Shown here one piece after another: positions 8,017 through 16,095 of a stretch of DNA of 35,522 bases. Positions within the stretch are counted from its first letter, which is position 1. Each line of letters opens with the position of its first letter. Under the pieces are notes generated by a model. It was not told where the DNA came from. It searched no databases and saw only the letters and a list, made by a program, of their open reading frames with translations. A program made the translations under genes and the position numbers. Where the stretch lies: assembly GCA_007279945.1 (NCBI GenBank), contig QYPG01000018.1, positions 1 to 35,522 on the forward strand. Direction: 5' to 3'. The stretch is from Streptomycetaceae bacterium (GTDB taxonomy: Bacteria > Actinomycetota > Actinomycetes > Nanopelagicales > Nanopelagicaceae).

Positions 8017-8778
8017 TTAGTGATCGTCCTTCATTCCTTCTGCCATTGACTTCATGCGTGCGATCTTCAAAATTGTAAGACCGAATACGCACTTAGCAAG
8101 GATGTCAGCGATTGTGTAACCAACCTGTACGCCAACAAACTGCTGAGCAGATGCCATGCCGTCACCCATACCTAGGATGTAAGAGATTGGGTAAACGCCC
8201 CATGTTGCAATCAGCAAAAGACGCAAACGACCAACGGTCTCTGCAACGCCTGCTGGTTGATTATCAAGTGACTTACCAAGTTCTACGAATAGTACGTAAA
8301 GGATGTATAAGAATGGGATTGTTGATAGAACACCGTATAGAACCTGTGTGTTCTGATCGCTTGAAATTTCGCCTGGGTAACCAAGTGCGATCATTGCAGC
8401 TGATGCTGGAACAAGACGCATGATTAGTGAGCGAGAAACTGCTTTGGCTAGGGCAAGTACGGCAACAACTTCAACTAGAAGTAGTGGCACAGTAAGTAGC
8501 CAGTCCACATAACGATAGGCCTCGTTGAATGAACCCTGAGCACCTGAAATGTTTACAGTCATGTCTGCAGATGATTCATTGAATGAGTTGAAGATTCGCA
8601 TGTAATGGTAGCCAGCAATAAATGTGACCATCGATGACATGACAAGTGCATTACGGTACTTAGCTAATACACGCTGTTGTGAAACCAGTGTGTAGACCGT
8701 GCAGGCAAGCATTGAAACTAGTCCAAATGAGAAGATGTTGTAAATCAGATTCCATTGATTACTGTCGAGTTTCAGTAT
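8017..8778 (-). CDS. actR: actinorhodopsin, light-driven proton pump
   Basis: Seven-helix retinal protein of the xanthorhodopsin/actinorhodopsin group. Residues are numbered from the upstream ATG at 8865, which gives a 282-residue frame: Arg118, proton acceptor Asp121, Thr125 and proton donor Glu132 (the DTE set), His87 as the acceptor partner, Asp254, and the retinal Schiff-base Lys258. Leu129 sits at the proteorhodopsin position-105 switch, which predicts green absorption. Gly178 aligns with Trp138 of bacteriorhodopsin, the position that is Gly in carotenoid-binding xanthorhodopsin. I place the start at the ATA of 8778-8776, 9 nt after a GGAGG, because the first 29 residues of the longer frame look non-coding. 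The start codon is unresolved. No retinal-synthesis gene is nearby. Confidence 0.95.
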   Translation of the reverse strand: MLKLDSNQWNLIYNIFSFGLVSMLACTVYTLVSQQRVLAKYRNALVMSSMVTFIAGYHYMRIFNSFNESSADMTVNISGAQGSFNEAYRYVDWLLTVPLLLVEVVAVLALAKAVSRSLIMRLVPASAAMIALGYPGEISSDQNTQVLYGVLSTIPFLYILYVLFVELGKSLDNQPAGVAETVGRLRLLLIATWGVYPISYILGMGDGMASAQQFVGVQVGYTIADILAKCVFGLTILKIARMKSMAEGMKDDH

Positions 8779-8884
8779 TGATTTATGCCTCCGTGAGTTG
8801 GAGAGATACAGAGCCCTTTTGAACCCTGCAGCTACAAGCCACGTGGAGACCTCGAGGAGCCCCATTGGCCGCTAGCAACGATAA
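8779..8884 (-). promoter_or_regulatory. actinorhodopsin 5' leader with sequestered Shine-Dalgarno
   Basis: The leader runs from the predicted transcription start (about 8884) to the GGAGG at 8788-8792. On the minus strand CTCC (8803-8800) can pair with the GGAG (8792-8789) around a 7-nt loop, hiding the ribosome site. Further CTCC copies upstream could compete for the same pairing. I do not match it to any known riboswitch. An in-frame ATG at 8865 lies only about 20 nt from the predicted transcript start and has no Shine-Dalgarno. Confidence 0.5.
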
Positions 8885-8890
8885 TTGTGA

Positions 8891-8918
8891 ATTATCTGCG
8901 AGCTTTTCGCACCTTCAA
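8891..8918 (-). promoter_or_regulatory. actinorhodopsin promoter
   Basis: TTGAAG (-35, 8918-8913) and GATAAT (-10, 8896-8891; five of six matches to TATAAT) are separated by 16 bp on the minus strand. This is the most consensus-like promoter I see in the window. Confidence 0.65.
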
Positions 8919-8930
8919 ATTCCGGAATTT
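8917..8930. promoter_or_regulatory. perfect 14-bp palindrome overlapping the actinorhodopsin -35
   Basis: AAATTCCGGAATTT reads identically on both strands and overlaps the two outermost bases of the -35 box. That placement suits a dimeric regulator acting on the rhodopsin promoter. No regulator gene lies nearby. Confidence 0.55.
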
Positions 8931-8986
8931 TGGCAAAAATCTTAAATTTTTAGCGAATATGAGCCTACCGAGGAGTATTTTTGGGC

Positions 8987-10636
8987 TTATTTCCCGTCCC
9001 AGGTGGACATTTCAACTGCAAAGGGGTCTAGGCCCATAGGCCCGATCTTGAGGGCATAGGAGTGAAACTTCTTCATATTAAAGGCCGAGCCAAGGCGGGT
9101 ACGTGCATCTTCACGTGCCTTCATCCAGACGCGCTCGCCCACTTTGTATGAAATCGCCTGTCCTGGCCAACCTAAGTAACGATCGGTTTCACTGCGTGAA
9201 TGAGCCTCATCCAGCAAGGCCTGTTCATTGAGCAGCTTGCGCGAGCTCTCGGCATTCCACACATTGCCTTCAAAGTCGGTGTAGCCAAGGTGCATTCCAA
9301 TATCTACAACGATTCGCGCAGCACGCAGAGCTTGTGCAGATAGATATCCCATTTCAATTCCAGGTTCATCAAATGCGCCAAGCTCATTCATAAAACGTTC
9401 GGCGTAGAGCGCCCACCCTTCGCCATATCCGCTAATCCATGCAGCGGTACGTTGGAATCTAGTTAAGCGATCTTTTTCAACCGTTACGGTTCCAACTTGT
9501 AAGTGATGGCCAGGTACTGCTTCGTGATACCACGTCGAAACTAAGTGCCAACTGCTTACTTCTTCTTTGCCCAACATTGGAATCCACGTTGAACCTGGAC
9601 GCGATAAATCTTCAGAAGGCCCGTTGTAATAAGGTGCAGATGCACTGCCTTCAGGTGCTAAACGGGCTTCACAAATCTTAATGCGCTCATCGATTTCAAA
9701 GAACTCACCGTCCATACGTTTGATTGCTGCATCTGTAAAATCTTGGAGGAATTTAATGACGTTCTCGCCACCTTTGATGATGTACTTAGGATCATGATCT
9801 AAAACATCTGCAACTTCACGCAGCGTCTTTGCTCCTGGCTTGATTTGTTCAGCGAGAACCCACATACGATCGTTAATTGCCTTTAGGTCGCCAACTCCCC
9901 ATTCATATGTCGCACGCAAATCTAACTTCGCGCCTGTGAAATAGCGCGACCAGACCGCATAACGTTCTGCACCTACAGCATCATTAGGATTTGCAATTGG
10001 TAAGTAATCATTCTTAAGTACAAGTGCTGTCGCAGCCGATGATTTTTCCGCCAACTGTGCAGCCTCATGCATCGCTGGGTACTTTCCATCTGCGTCAAAG
10101 TTTTTACACATCTGGCTGTAACCGCCATTGGCATAACTTTCGAGTTGGTCAATAACTCCCTTAACTTGACGCTGGGCAGTTGTCTTGCCGTTCTTGGCCA
10201 CGCTAAAAATTGTTTCAAGCCACTGCTTATGTGCAACATCCACGGCGGCCAGACGCTTAGCTATGTTGTCAAAATCTTGCGCGGATTTCTTGGGCATTAA
10301 CTCAAAGATTGAACGGATGTTAGACGGAGGAGAAGTCAGAACATTCCACAATACAAATGACTCTTGGCTATCGTGAAGTGCGAGCCCAGACTCAAGACGC
10401 TCGGTCATAACAGTCTTAGCAATTCGATCGATCTCATCGATTGGCTTCATTGTTGCAAGTTTCTTCAAAGTTTCGCGGGTTAAATTGGCAGAAACACCAG
10501 CTCCGGCTATTGAGAAGTCATCAAGTTTGTTTTGGTGTAATCCATTACCGAGGTATGTGCAGTCCATTGGGCTAAGAGCTGCTGCTTGGTCGATGTAAGA
10601 ATCGCTGATTTCGAAGATTTCTGATCTATGGGTCAT
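8987..10636 (-). CDS. DUF885 family putative metallopeptidase
   Basis: The 549-residue protein belongs to the DUF885 family. It carries the zinc-type motif HEAVPGHH (His371-Glu372...His377/378) and a downstream EGWALYAE segment that would supply the third ligand region, as in HExxxGH-type metallopeptidases. There is no obvious signal peptide, so it is probably cytoplasmic and may act in peptide turnover. The exact substrate is not known. Its length is typical for the family. It is divergent from the MFS gene with a 51-bp gap, and followed by the actinorhodopsin gene, which has its own promoter in the 121 bp between them. Confidence 0.85.
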   Translation of the reverse strand: MTHRSEIFEISDSYIDQAAALSPMDCTYLGNGLHQNKLDDFSIAGAGVSANLTRETLKKLATMKPIDEIDRIAKTVMTERLESGLALHDSQESFVLWNVLTSPPSNIRSIFELMPKKSAQDFDNIAKRLAAVDVAHKQWLETIFSVAKNGKTTAQRQVKGVIDQLESYANGGYSQMCKNFDADGKYPAMHEAAQLAEKSSAATALVLKNDYLPIANPNDAVGAERYAVWSRYFTGAKLDLRATYEWGVGDLKAINDRMWVLAEQIKPGAKTLREVADVLDHDPKYIIKGGENVIKFLQDFTDAAIKRMDGEFFEIDERIKICEARLAPEGSASAPYYNGPSEDLSRPGSTWIPMLGKEEVSSWHLVSTWYHEAVPGHHLQVGTVTVEKDRLTRFQRTAAWISGYGEGWALYAERFMNELGAFDEPGIEMGYLSAQALRAARIVVDIGMHLGYTDFEGNVWNAESSRKLLNEQALLDEAHSRSETDRYLGWPGQAISYKVGERVWMKAREDARTRLGSAFNMKKFHSYALKIGPMGLDPFAVEMSTWDGK

Positions 10637-10675
10637 TGGCTATTCTTATCAGCGCATCCCAGATTTGTCGAGATG

Positions 10676-10681
10676 TAGGCT
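10676..10681 (+). promoter_or_regulatory. -10 box TAGGCT, leaderless start of MFS gene
   Basis: TAGGCT ends 6 nt before the GTG at 10688, which is followed at once by ATG at 10691. There is no Shine-Dalgarno. No convincing -35 is present. Confidence 0.55.
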
Positions 10682-10687
10682 TGGGCC

Positions 10688-11896
10688 GTGATGAAATCCC
10701 AACTCCGTGACCTACATTCGCACCGGGGGTTTATAAATCTTATTGGGGCTCGGTTCATTTCAAATGTTGGCAACGGTCTATCCTCAATCGCTCTGGCCTA
10801 CGGAACGCTCAGCATCAATGGGGCGACTGGTAAAGACTTAAGTTTTGTTATGTCTGCGCGGATTTTCCCGATGATTGCCCTGATGTTATTTGGTGGAGTT
10901 ATCGGTGATCGATTTAGACGAAACCGTATCGTTGGCGGCAGTGATATTTTAGGCAGTCTTTTTGTTGCAGTAAGTGCAATCTCCTTTATCTTTGGTTTTG
11001 CTTCGGTGCCACTTCTTGTCTTGATGGGATTTCTTTTTGGAATTCTTAATGCATTGTGGTTACCAGCAATGTTGGGTTTATTACCAGCACTTTTGCCGAA
11101 AGAAAAACTCAAAGATGGCAATGCTGTAGTTGGCTTATTGAGCAATCTTGGATACGTAACTGGCGCTTTGCTTGGTGGCATATTGGTTACGCTCTTTGGT
11201 TCAGGTTGGGCTTTGCTGGTCGATGCGCTTTCATTTTTGATCGCTGGCATTTTGGTGTGGAATCTGGATGTGCCTCCGATGGAAAAGCGTCAACGAACTT
11301 CAATCTTTGGCGAGTTAAAAGATGGATGGCATGAATTTAGGTCACGATCATGGGTGGTGGCCATGGTGATCGCTTTTGTTGGAATTAACGCATGTTTTGA
11401 GGCACTCATTCAAGTATTAGGCCCACTTGTATTCAATGAAAACTCTAACGGTCCACGTAATTGGTCTTTTCACTTAGCTGCACTAACCACCGGAATGATT
11501 TGTGGTGGCGTAATTGCTCTTAAAGTTCACTTAAGTCGACCACTCTTTTTTGTCATGATTCTGATTGCAATTTCTGCAGTATGGGAATTTTCTTTAGCCC
11601 TGCACTCCCCACTGCTCATTACGTTATGTGGCGCATTTATGGCTGGCATTGCCATTGAGATTTACTATGTAAATTGGAGTACCACGATGCAGTCCCATAT
11701 TCCGGAAGAGTCATTTTCTAGAGTGAACGCCTACGATGCTTTTGGCTCATACGCCCTGGCCCCGTTGGGGATAGTTGTTGCTGGTCCACTTGCCATGTAC
11801 TACGGGGTGCATACTGTCTTGTTGATTACAGGAGGAGTTACTTTTATTAGTGCGATTCTGGCCCTGAGTGTTAAATCTGTTCGAAACCTTAGGTAG
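10688..11896 (+). CDS. major facilitator superfamily transporter
   Basis: This roughly 400-residue membrane protein has about twelve hydrophobic segments in two halves. The loop GGVIGDRFRRNRIVGG (about 74-89) after helix 2 is the conserved MFS motif. It resembles the MFS_3/enterobactin-exporter-like group that includes multidrug and siderophore exporters. The substrate cannot be told from sequence. The start is GTG 10688 or the adjacent ATG 10691, directly behind a TANNNT box, which suggests a leaderless message. A 34-bp gap with a separate -10 box separates it from the next gene, so the two are probably transcribed independently. Confidence 0.88.
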   Translation: MMKSQLRDLHSHRGFINLIGARFISNVGNGLSSIALAYGTLSINGATGKDLSFVMSARIFPMIALMLFGGVIGDRFRRNRIVGGSDILGSLFVAVSAISFIFGFASVPLLVLMGFLFGILNALWLPAMLGLLPALLPKEKLKDGNAVVGLLSNLGYVTGALLGGILVTLFGSGWALLVDALSFLIAGILVWNLDVPPMEKRQRTSIFGELKDGWHEFRSRSWVVAMVIAFVGINACFEALIQVLGPLVFNENSNGPRNWSFHLAALTTGMICGGVIALKVHLSRPLFFVMILIAISAVWEFSLALHSPLLITLCGAFMAGIAIEIYYVNWSTTMQSHIPEESFSRVNAYDAFGSYALAPLGIVVAGPLAMYYGVHTVLLITGGVTFISAILALSVKSVRNLR

Positions 11897-11918
11897 CGGC
11901 GAAATAGCCAAAGAGGCG

Positions 11919-11924
11919 TAGGGT
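11919..11924 (+). promoter_or_regulatory. -10 box TAGGGT, leaderless start of hemolysin III gene
   Basis: TAGGGT ends 6 nt before the ATG at 11931. No Shine-Dalgarno is present. Confidence 0.55.
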
Positions 11925-11930
11925 TGGCTT

Positions 11931-12575
11931 ATGAGCGAACAGCCACTTGCGCCACCGAAGTTACGCGGTTGGTTTCACTTAGGTGCAACTCCAGTTGTCA
12001 TTATTGCCTCTCTTGTTTTGTTTATCTTAAGTAAGTCTTCATTAAAATTTGCAGTTGCTATTTATTCGGTCACAGCAATTATGTTATTCAGTGTCTCAGC
12101 GGTTTATCATCGCGTCCCTTGGACTCCTTCTAAGAAAAAGATTTGGCGCCGCTGGGATCATGCCAATATCAATTTACTGATTGCAGGTTCATATACGCCC
12201 TTTGCAGTTGCATTATTGGAAGGAAGAAGCAGAGATATTCTTTTGCTAGTTGTGTGGGTCGGCGCCGCCGCGGGTGTTGCGATGCGGGTTTTTTGGTTGG
12301 GCGCACCACGTTGGCTCTATGTTGCTAACTACTTACTTCTTGGTTGGGTCGCACTTGCTTACATGCCACAGCTGTATCACGCCGGTGGATTGTGGGTCTT
12401 GCTGCCAATTGTCATAGGTGGCCTGTTCTACTCAGTTGGGGCGATTTTTTACGCGCTCAAGCGCCCCGGCAAAACCGCAAAGTACTTTGGTTTTCATGAG
12501 CTCTTCCATATATTCGTGCTGGCAGCGTGGATTTCGCAGTATGTTGCCATTTCGGTAGCGATTTACAGTAAGTAA
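11931..12575 (+). CDS. hemolysin III family (PAQR-like) membrane protein
   Basis: The 214-residue protein has seven predicted membrane segments. It carries the family signatures SAVYHRVPW (early His), DHANINLLIAGSYTPF, and the C-terminal HELFHIFVLAA with its HxxxH pair. These histidines are the putative zinc site in the PAQR/YqfA superfamily, whose members act in membrane or lipid homeostasis; the name hemolysin is historical and does not imply toxicity here. The ATG follows a TANNNT box by 6 nt. It is unrelated in function to the flanking MFS gene as far as can be seen. Confidence 0.9.
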   Translation: MSEQPLAPPKLRGWFHLGATPVVIIASLVLFILSKSSLKFAVAIYSVTAIMLFSVSAVYHRVPWTPSKKKIWRRWDHANINLLIAGSYTPFAVALLEGRSRDILLLVVWVGAAAGVAMRVFWLGAPRWLYVANYLLLGWVALAYMPQLYHAGGLWVLLPIVIGGLFYSVGAIFYALKRPGKTAKYFGFHELFHIFVLAAWISQYVAISVAIYSK

Positions 12576-12624
12576 GGCCTTGCTCTAACCTAAGGCTCTA
12601 CGGGTTCGAATAGTGAGGTGTGTA

Positions 12625-13446
12625 ATGGCTGAAAAGAACTCCTTCCTTAATTGGGTTGGATTTAAAGGTGATGAGCCTGATGCGCCATCATCGGTGGATC
12701 GAATTCGCGAACTTGAATCCCAATTAGCCGACTTGCGCTCTCGTCGTGACATTACTGGTTTAACTAAAGAAGAGTTTGAGATTTTGGCAACTGAAACAGC
12801 GATGGCGATGATTAAATCGGCACAAGCGCGTGAAAGCAAAGCCCAATCAATTTCTTCGCGTTTAGTTGCAGAAACTAACCGAATTACTAAAGAAGAAATT
12901 GAAGCCGCCGATACTAAGGCGCGTTCAATCCTTTCTGGAGCAGAATCGCGCGGGCGCAAATATATTCAGACCGCCGAAGAAGAGGCAGGCCAGCTAGTAG
13001 CACAGGCAGAGGCCGATGCCGAGGCGATGATCGAATCTAAAAAACGTGAAGCCACGGCACTAGCAACGCAGGCCCGTCGTGAAGGCGAACGTATCGTCGG
13101 TGAAGCCACTGCTGAGGTTTCAAATTATCGCCAGTGGTTAGGTGGCGTCATGGGTGAAGCAGAGCGCTTGTATAAAATTCAAACACAATCGTTGGATGCT
13201 GCAGAAGGTGCAATCCGTCAATCTCGATCACGACTTGAGTCAGCATTTAATCGCTTAGCTGATCTTCAGAAAAGCGTCATCGAAAACTTAAATCCAGATG
13301 ACACAATTATTGATACCGGCCCGATTAAGGTAGCAAGTGAGCGCACAAAAGTAGCAATCAGTGCACCTAAAAAATCGGCGAAGAAGCCTGTGAAGAAAAC
13401 CGCAGCCAAGAAAGCAGTTGCAAAGAAATCTTCACGACCTAAGTAG
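12625..13446 (+). CDS. coiled-coil protein with lysine/alanine-rich tail
   Basis: I take ATG 12625 as the start (273 residues), because GTGAGG is 6 nt upstream. Residues about 20-230 are strongly helical and heptad-rich (glutamate, alanine, lysine and arginine), resembling DivIVA-like or ATPase-b-subunit-like coiled coils. The last 30 residues are a KKSAKKPVKKTAAKK type tail similar to histone H1 or HupB tails. There is no membrane segment. It could be a cytoskeletal or nucleoid-associated structural protein; no specific function is recognised. It is 7 bp upstream of the acyltransferase gene, probably in one operon. Confidence 0.7.
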   Translation: MAEKNSFLNWVGFKGDEPDAPSSVDRIRELESQLADLRSRRDITGLTKEEFEILATETAMAMIKSAQARESKAQSISSRLVAETNRITKEEIEAADTKARSILSGAESRGRKYIQTAEEEAGQLVAQAEADAEAMIESKKREATALATQARREGERIVGEATAEVSNYRQWLGGVMGEAERLYKIQTQSLDAAEGAIRQSRSRLESAFNRLADLQKSVIENLNPDDTIIDTGPIKVASERTKVAISAPKKSAKKPVKKTAAKKAVAKKSSRPK

Positions 13447-13453
13447 TTAATGC

Positions 13454-15205
13454 ATGGCCACTGCTCGCGGAATCCGATACATCCCTGCCATCGATGGCTT
13501 GCGTGCTGTAGCGGTCATTGCTGTGATGCTGTATCACTTGGGGTTTTCATGGATCCCTGGTGGCTTTCTTGGAGTTGACCTCTTCTTTGTCATCTCGGGC
13601 TATGTAATAACACGTCTGCTCCTTGATTCAATTGCGCGCAGCGGGGGTCTTGATCTCCGAGCTTTCTATAAAGCACGAATTCGCCGACTATTTCCACCTC
13701 TTGTCTTCATGATCATTGTTACAACGATCTATATAGGTATTTGGGCGCCTGAGACCATGCGTCGCTTTGTTACCGATTCGCCATTTGCACTTTTTGGCGG
13801 AATGAACTGGTGGTTGGTATTTCGCCATACTGATTACTTTGACTCAATCGCTAGGCCTGCGTTGTTACAACACACGTGGTCGCTTGGGGTTGAAGCCCAG
13901 TTTTATCTTGTGTGGCCATTAATTTTGCTGCTTGTACTGCGTTATTTTGGTAAAAATAAAATACCGGGTGCCGCTTTATTTATTGCTGCGGTCTCTGGAA
14001 TCGCCTTACTAGTAGTCTCTTTCCAAGTCGATGCAGCAAGTGCCTCACAAATAAGCCACGTCTACTTTGGTACTGATACCCACAGTATTGGCCTCTTTCT
14101 TGGCGCCGCATTAGCGGTGAGTTGGATTCCACAAAATCTTGAAGAAAGTGTCAATCAGCGGGCCCAGGATTTTATCGATGGCATAGGTATCTTTGGTTTT
14201 ATAGGAATGATTGCGACATTCCTATTTATTAACGAAACCGATCCAACGCTCTACAAATTGGCATTCCCGCTTGCCGGAGTATTTGGATGCGCAATTATCA
14301 CTTCGATAGTCCACCCCGCATCCCGCTTTGCTCCAATATTAAGTAGCAAAGTTATGGTTTGGATCGGAGAACGTTCATATGCGATTTATTTATGGCACTG
14401 GGTTGTTTTTCAAGTTACGCGGCCACGTGTTGATTTAGAAGGCTCAAGTTGGGCGCTATTTACCTTGCGAATTTTGATTGTCTTTGCACTCGCCGATATT
14501 TCACTGCGCTTAGTTGAACTACCGATTCGAAGTGGATTAGTTGAGTACTGGTTTAAAGGTATGAAGTACCGAACAAAAAAAGTACAATTAAGGCAGAAAT
14601 CATTATTGGCATCTTCCCTGGTTTTAACTCTCTTAGCCTTGTCTTTAGTAAGCATGAATGCAATTAAGCAGAGTGATAAAGCGATGGCCGCTGTAAAAGC
14701 TGAAATCAACGCCCCAGTTGAAATGTCACCGCAAGAAAATTCGGCAACTGCTATTCCTGGACTGTGGGTAACCGGCGATTCTGTGATTCTAGGAATTCGT
14801 CACGAACTCGATGCCCGCAACCATATTGGAATTATTAATGCTAGAGTTGGCCGTCAAGCTACTGAACTTATAGAAGTGATGAGCCACGATAAAGCGAACA
14901 TGGTTGGTTCAACAGTAATTTTTAACTTAGGGAACAACAATAAGTTGACAGAAGCCCAAGTAATCGCGATTTTTGAGGAAGTTAAATCTCAACCCCGCAT
15001 CATTGTGGTCAATACTGCAGTACCTCGCGGGTGGCGGGATGAGAACAATGCCTTAATAGCAAAATACAGCCTTCAATATGGCGCGCTTTTAGTGGATTGG
15101 GCGACTATCTCCATTGGCCATCCTGAGTACTTTGCACCTGACGGTGTGCACCTAGTACCCGCAGGAGTTCGTGCCTATGTTGATGCAATTTTAATTAATC
15201 TCTAA
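13454..15205 (+). CDS. acyltransferase-3 / SGNH-domain protein (OatA-like)
   Basis: The 583-residue protein joins an N-terminal ten-helix acyltransferase-3 membrane domain (IPAIDGLRAVAVIAVMLYHL at the start, then the conserved GGFLGVDLFFVISGYVIT) to a C-terminal extracytoplasmic SGNH hydrolase-like domain. In the latter, GDSV (about residue 440), a GNNN block and DGVH (about 562) supply the catalytic Ser, Asn and Asp/His. Such two-domain proteins O-acetylate peptidoglycan or cell-surface polysaccharides. Which polymer is modified here is unknown. It follows the coiled-coil gene by 7 bp and ends in a shared hairpin terminator facing the convergent lysine-rich gene. Confidence 0.9.
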   Translation: MATARGIRYIPAIDGLRAVAVIAVMLYHLGFSWIPGGFLGVDLFFVISGYVITRLLLDSIARSGGLDLRAFYKARIRRLFPPLVFMIIVTTIYIGIWAPETMRRFVTDSPFALFGGMNWWLVFRHTDYFDSIARPALLQHTWSLGVEAQFYLVWPLILLLVLRYFGKNKIPGAALFIAAVSGIALLVVSFQVDAASASQISHVYFGTDTHSIGLFLGAALAVSWIPQNLEESVNQRAQDFIDGIGIFGFIGMIATFLFINETDPTLYKLAFPLAGVFGCAIITSIVHPASRFAPILSSKVMVWIGERSYAIYLWHWVVFQVTRPRVDLEGSSWALFTLRILIVFALADISLRLVELPIRSGLVEYWFKGMKYRTKKVQLRQKSLLASSLVLTLLALSLVSMNAIKQSDKAMAAVKAEINAPVEMSPQENSATAIPGLWVTGDSVILGIRHELDARNHIGIINARVGRQATELIEVMSHDKANMVGSTVIFNLGNNNKLTEAQVIAIFEEVKSQPRIIVVNTAVPRGWRDENNALIAKYSLQYGALLVDWATISIGHPEYFAPDGVHLVPAGVRAYVDAILINL

Positions 15206-15216
15206 CCAATAAAAAA

Positions 15217-15242
15217 AGACCCCCACAATTTCGTGAGGGTCT
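15217..15242. terminator. bidirectional terminator between convergent genes
   Basis: The arms AGACCCCCAC and GTGAGGGTCT (one mismatch) enclose a 6-nt loop. An A-tract precedes the stem on the plus strand and serves as the T-tract for the minus-strand gene. On the plus strand TATTTCATTT follows. Confidence 0.8.
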
Positions 15243-15255
15243 ATTTCATTTAAAT

Positions 15256-16095
15256 TTACTTAAATTCACCTGGGATTCCAAAGACAGTTGCGGGTGCGCT
15301 TTGACCATCTGAATAAACAGATGACACACGGAACTGTGTCCATCCAGTATCTGAACTCTTAGTTACGTTCTGAGAGAGTTGATCAGCCGGAACGGTTGCA
15401 ATTGTTGTCCAATCGCCTGCTCCATTTGCACGAATCTCGACGTTATATCCAGTTAAACCATCTACAGCGGTAGGTGCAACCCAGCGAAGCTTTAGACCAT
15501 CGGCGCTCTTAAGCGCTACAAACTTCGATGGGGCTTCCACCGCAGCAACTGCTGGAGTCTCGGTTGGTGTAGCTGATGCCGTTGGCTCAGCAGATTGCGA
15601 CATTGATGGTGTAGGTGCTGCATCATCGCTATTGGTGCTCGACTTTGACCACACTATTGCCGCCAGAATTACGATTCCTGCTACAACTAAAAACATGACG
15701 CGACCTGAAGCGGATTGCTTAGGAGCTGCAACTGGCTTTGCGGCTACAACTGGCTTAGCTACAACTGCGGCCGGTGCTGAAACTTTTATTGGCGCACTCT
15801 TCATTACTGTGCGCTTTGCAGGTGCTTTCTTAGCAACCCTCTTTTTAACTGCAGCTTTCTTAGCAGTTGATTTCTTAGCAACGCTCTTTTTAGCAACGCT
15901 CTTTTTAGCTGCGCTCTTCTTGGCGACCTTCTTCACTGTGCGCTTAGCAGGTGCTTTCTTAGCGACCTTCTTAGCAACTCTCTTTTTAGCAACGCTCTTC
16001 CTAGCTGCGCTCTTCTTGGCGACCTTCTTAACTGTGCGCTTAGCAGGTGCTTTCTTAGCGACCTTCTTTGCTGCGGTCTTCTTCTTTGCGGCCAC
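15256..16095 (-). CDS. lysine/alanine-rich protein with membrane segment and fibronectin-type end
   Basis: I choose GTG at 16095-16093 (279 residues), because CAAGGAG lies 5 nt upstream and the residues before it are not family-like. Residues 1 to about 110 are histone-H1-like repeats of AKK, with a 32-residue period duplicated at DNA level (96-bp offset). A single hydrophobic segment follows (GRVMFLVVAGIVILAAIVW), then a Ser/Thr/Pro/Ala linker, then a roughly 85-residue fibronectin type III-like domain. The positive-inside rule puts the basic tail in the cytoplasm and the fibronectin domain outside. It could link nucleic acid or acidic polymers to the envelope; this is inference. Confidence 0.75.
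   Translation of the reverse strand: MAAKKKTAAKKVAKKAPAKRTVKKVAKKSAARKSVAKKRVAKKVAKKAPAKRTVKKVAKKSAAKKSVAKKSVAKKSTAKKAAVKKRVAKKAPAKRTVMKSAPIKVSAPAAVVAKPVVAAKPVAAPKQSASGRVMFLVVAGIVILAAIVWSKSSTNSDDAAPTPSMSQSAEPTASATPTETPAVAAVEAPSKFVALKSADGLKLRWVAPTAVDGLTGYNVEIRANGAGDWTTIATVPADQLSQNVTKSSDTGWTQFRVSSVYSDGQSAPATVFGIPGEFK
15906..16068. repeat. 67-bp direct repeat inside the lysine-rich gene (two copies)
   Basis: Bases 15906-15972 and 16002-16068 are near identical (one mismatch seen) at a 96-bp offset, exactly 32 codons. The repeat encodes KKxAKKAPAKRTVKK-type units and keeps the reading frame. Confidence 0.85.

Noticed and set aside
8779-8865. Extended N-terminus of actinorhodopsin from ATG 8865
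   Set aside because: Not family-like, no ribosome site, while GGAGG at 8788-8792 points to a later start. Kept as an open question in the findings.
10798-11250. 150-codon antisense frame in the MFS gene
   Set aside because: Antisense shadow of a clear membrane transporter, with Pro/Lys/Asn-rich composition typical of such shadows.
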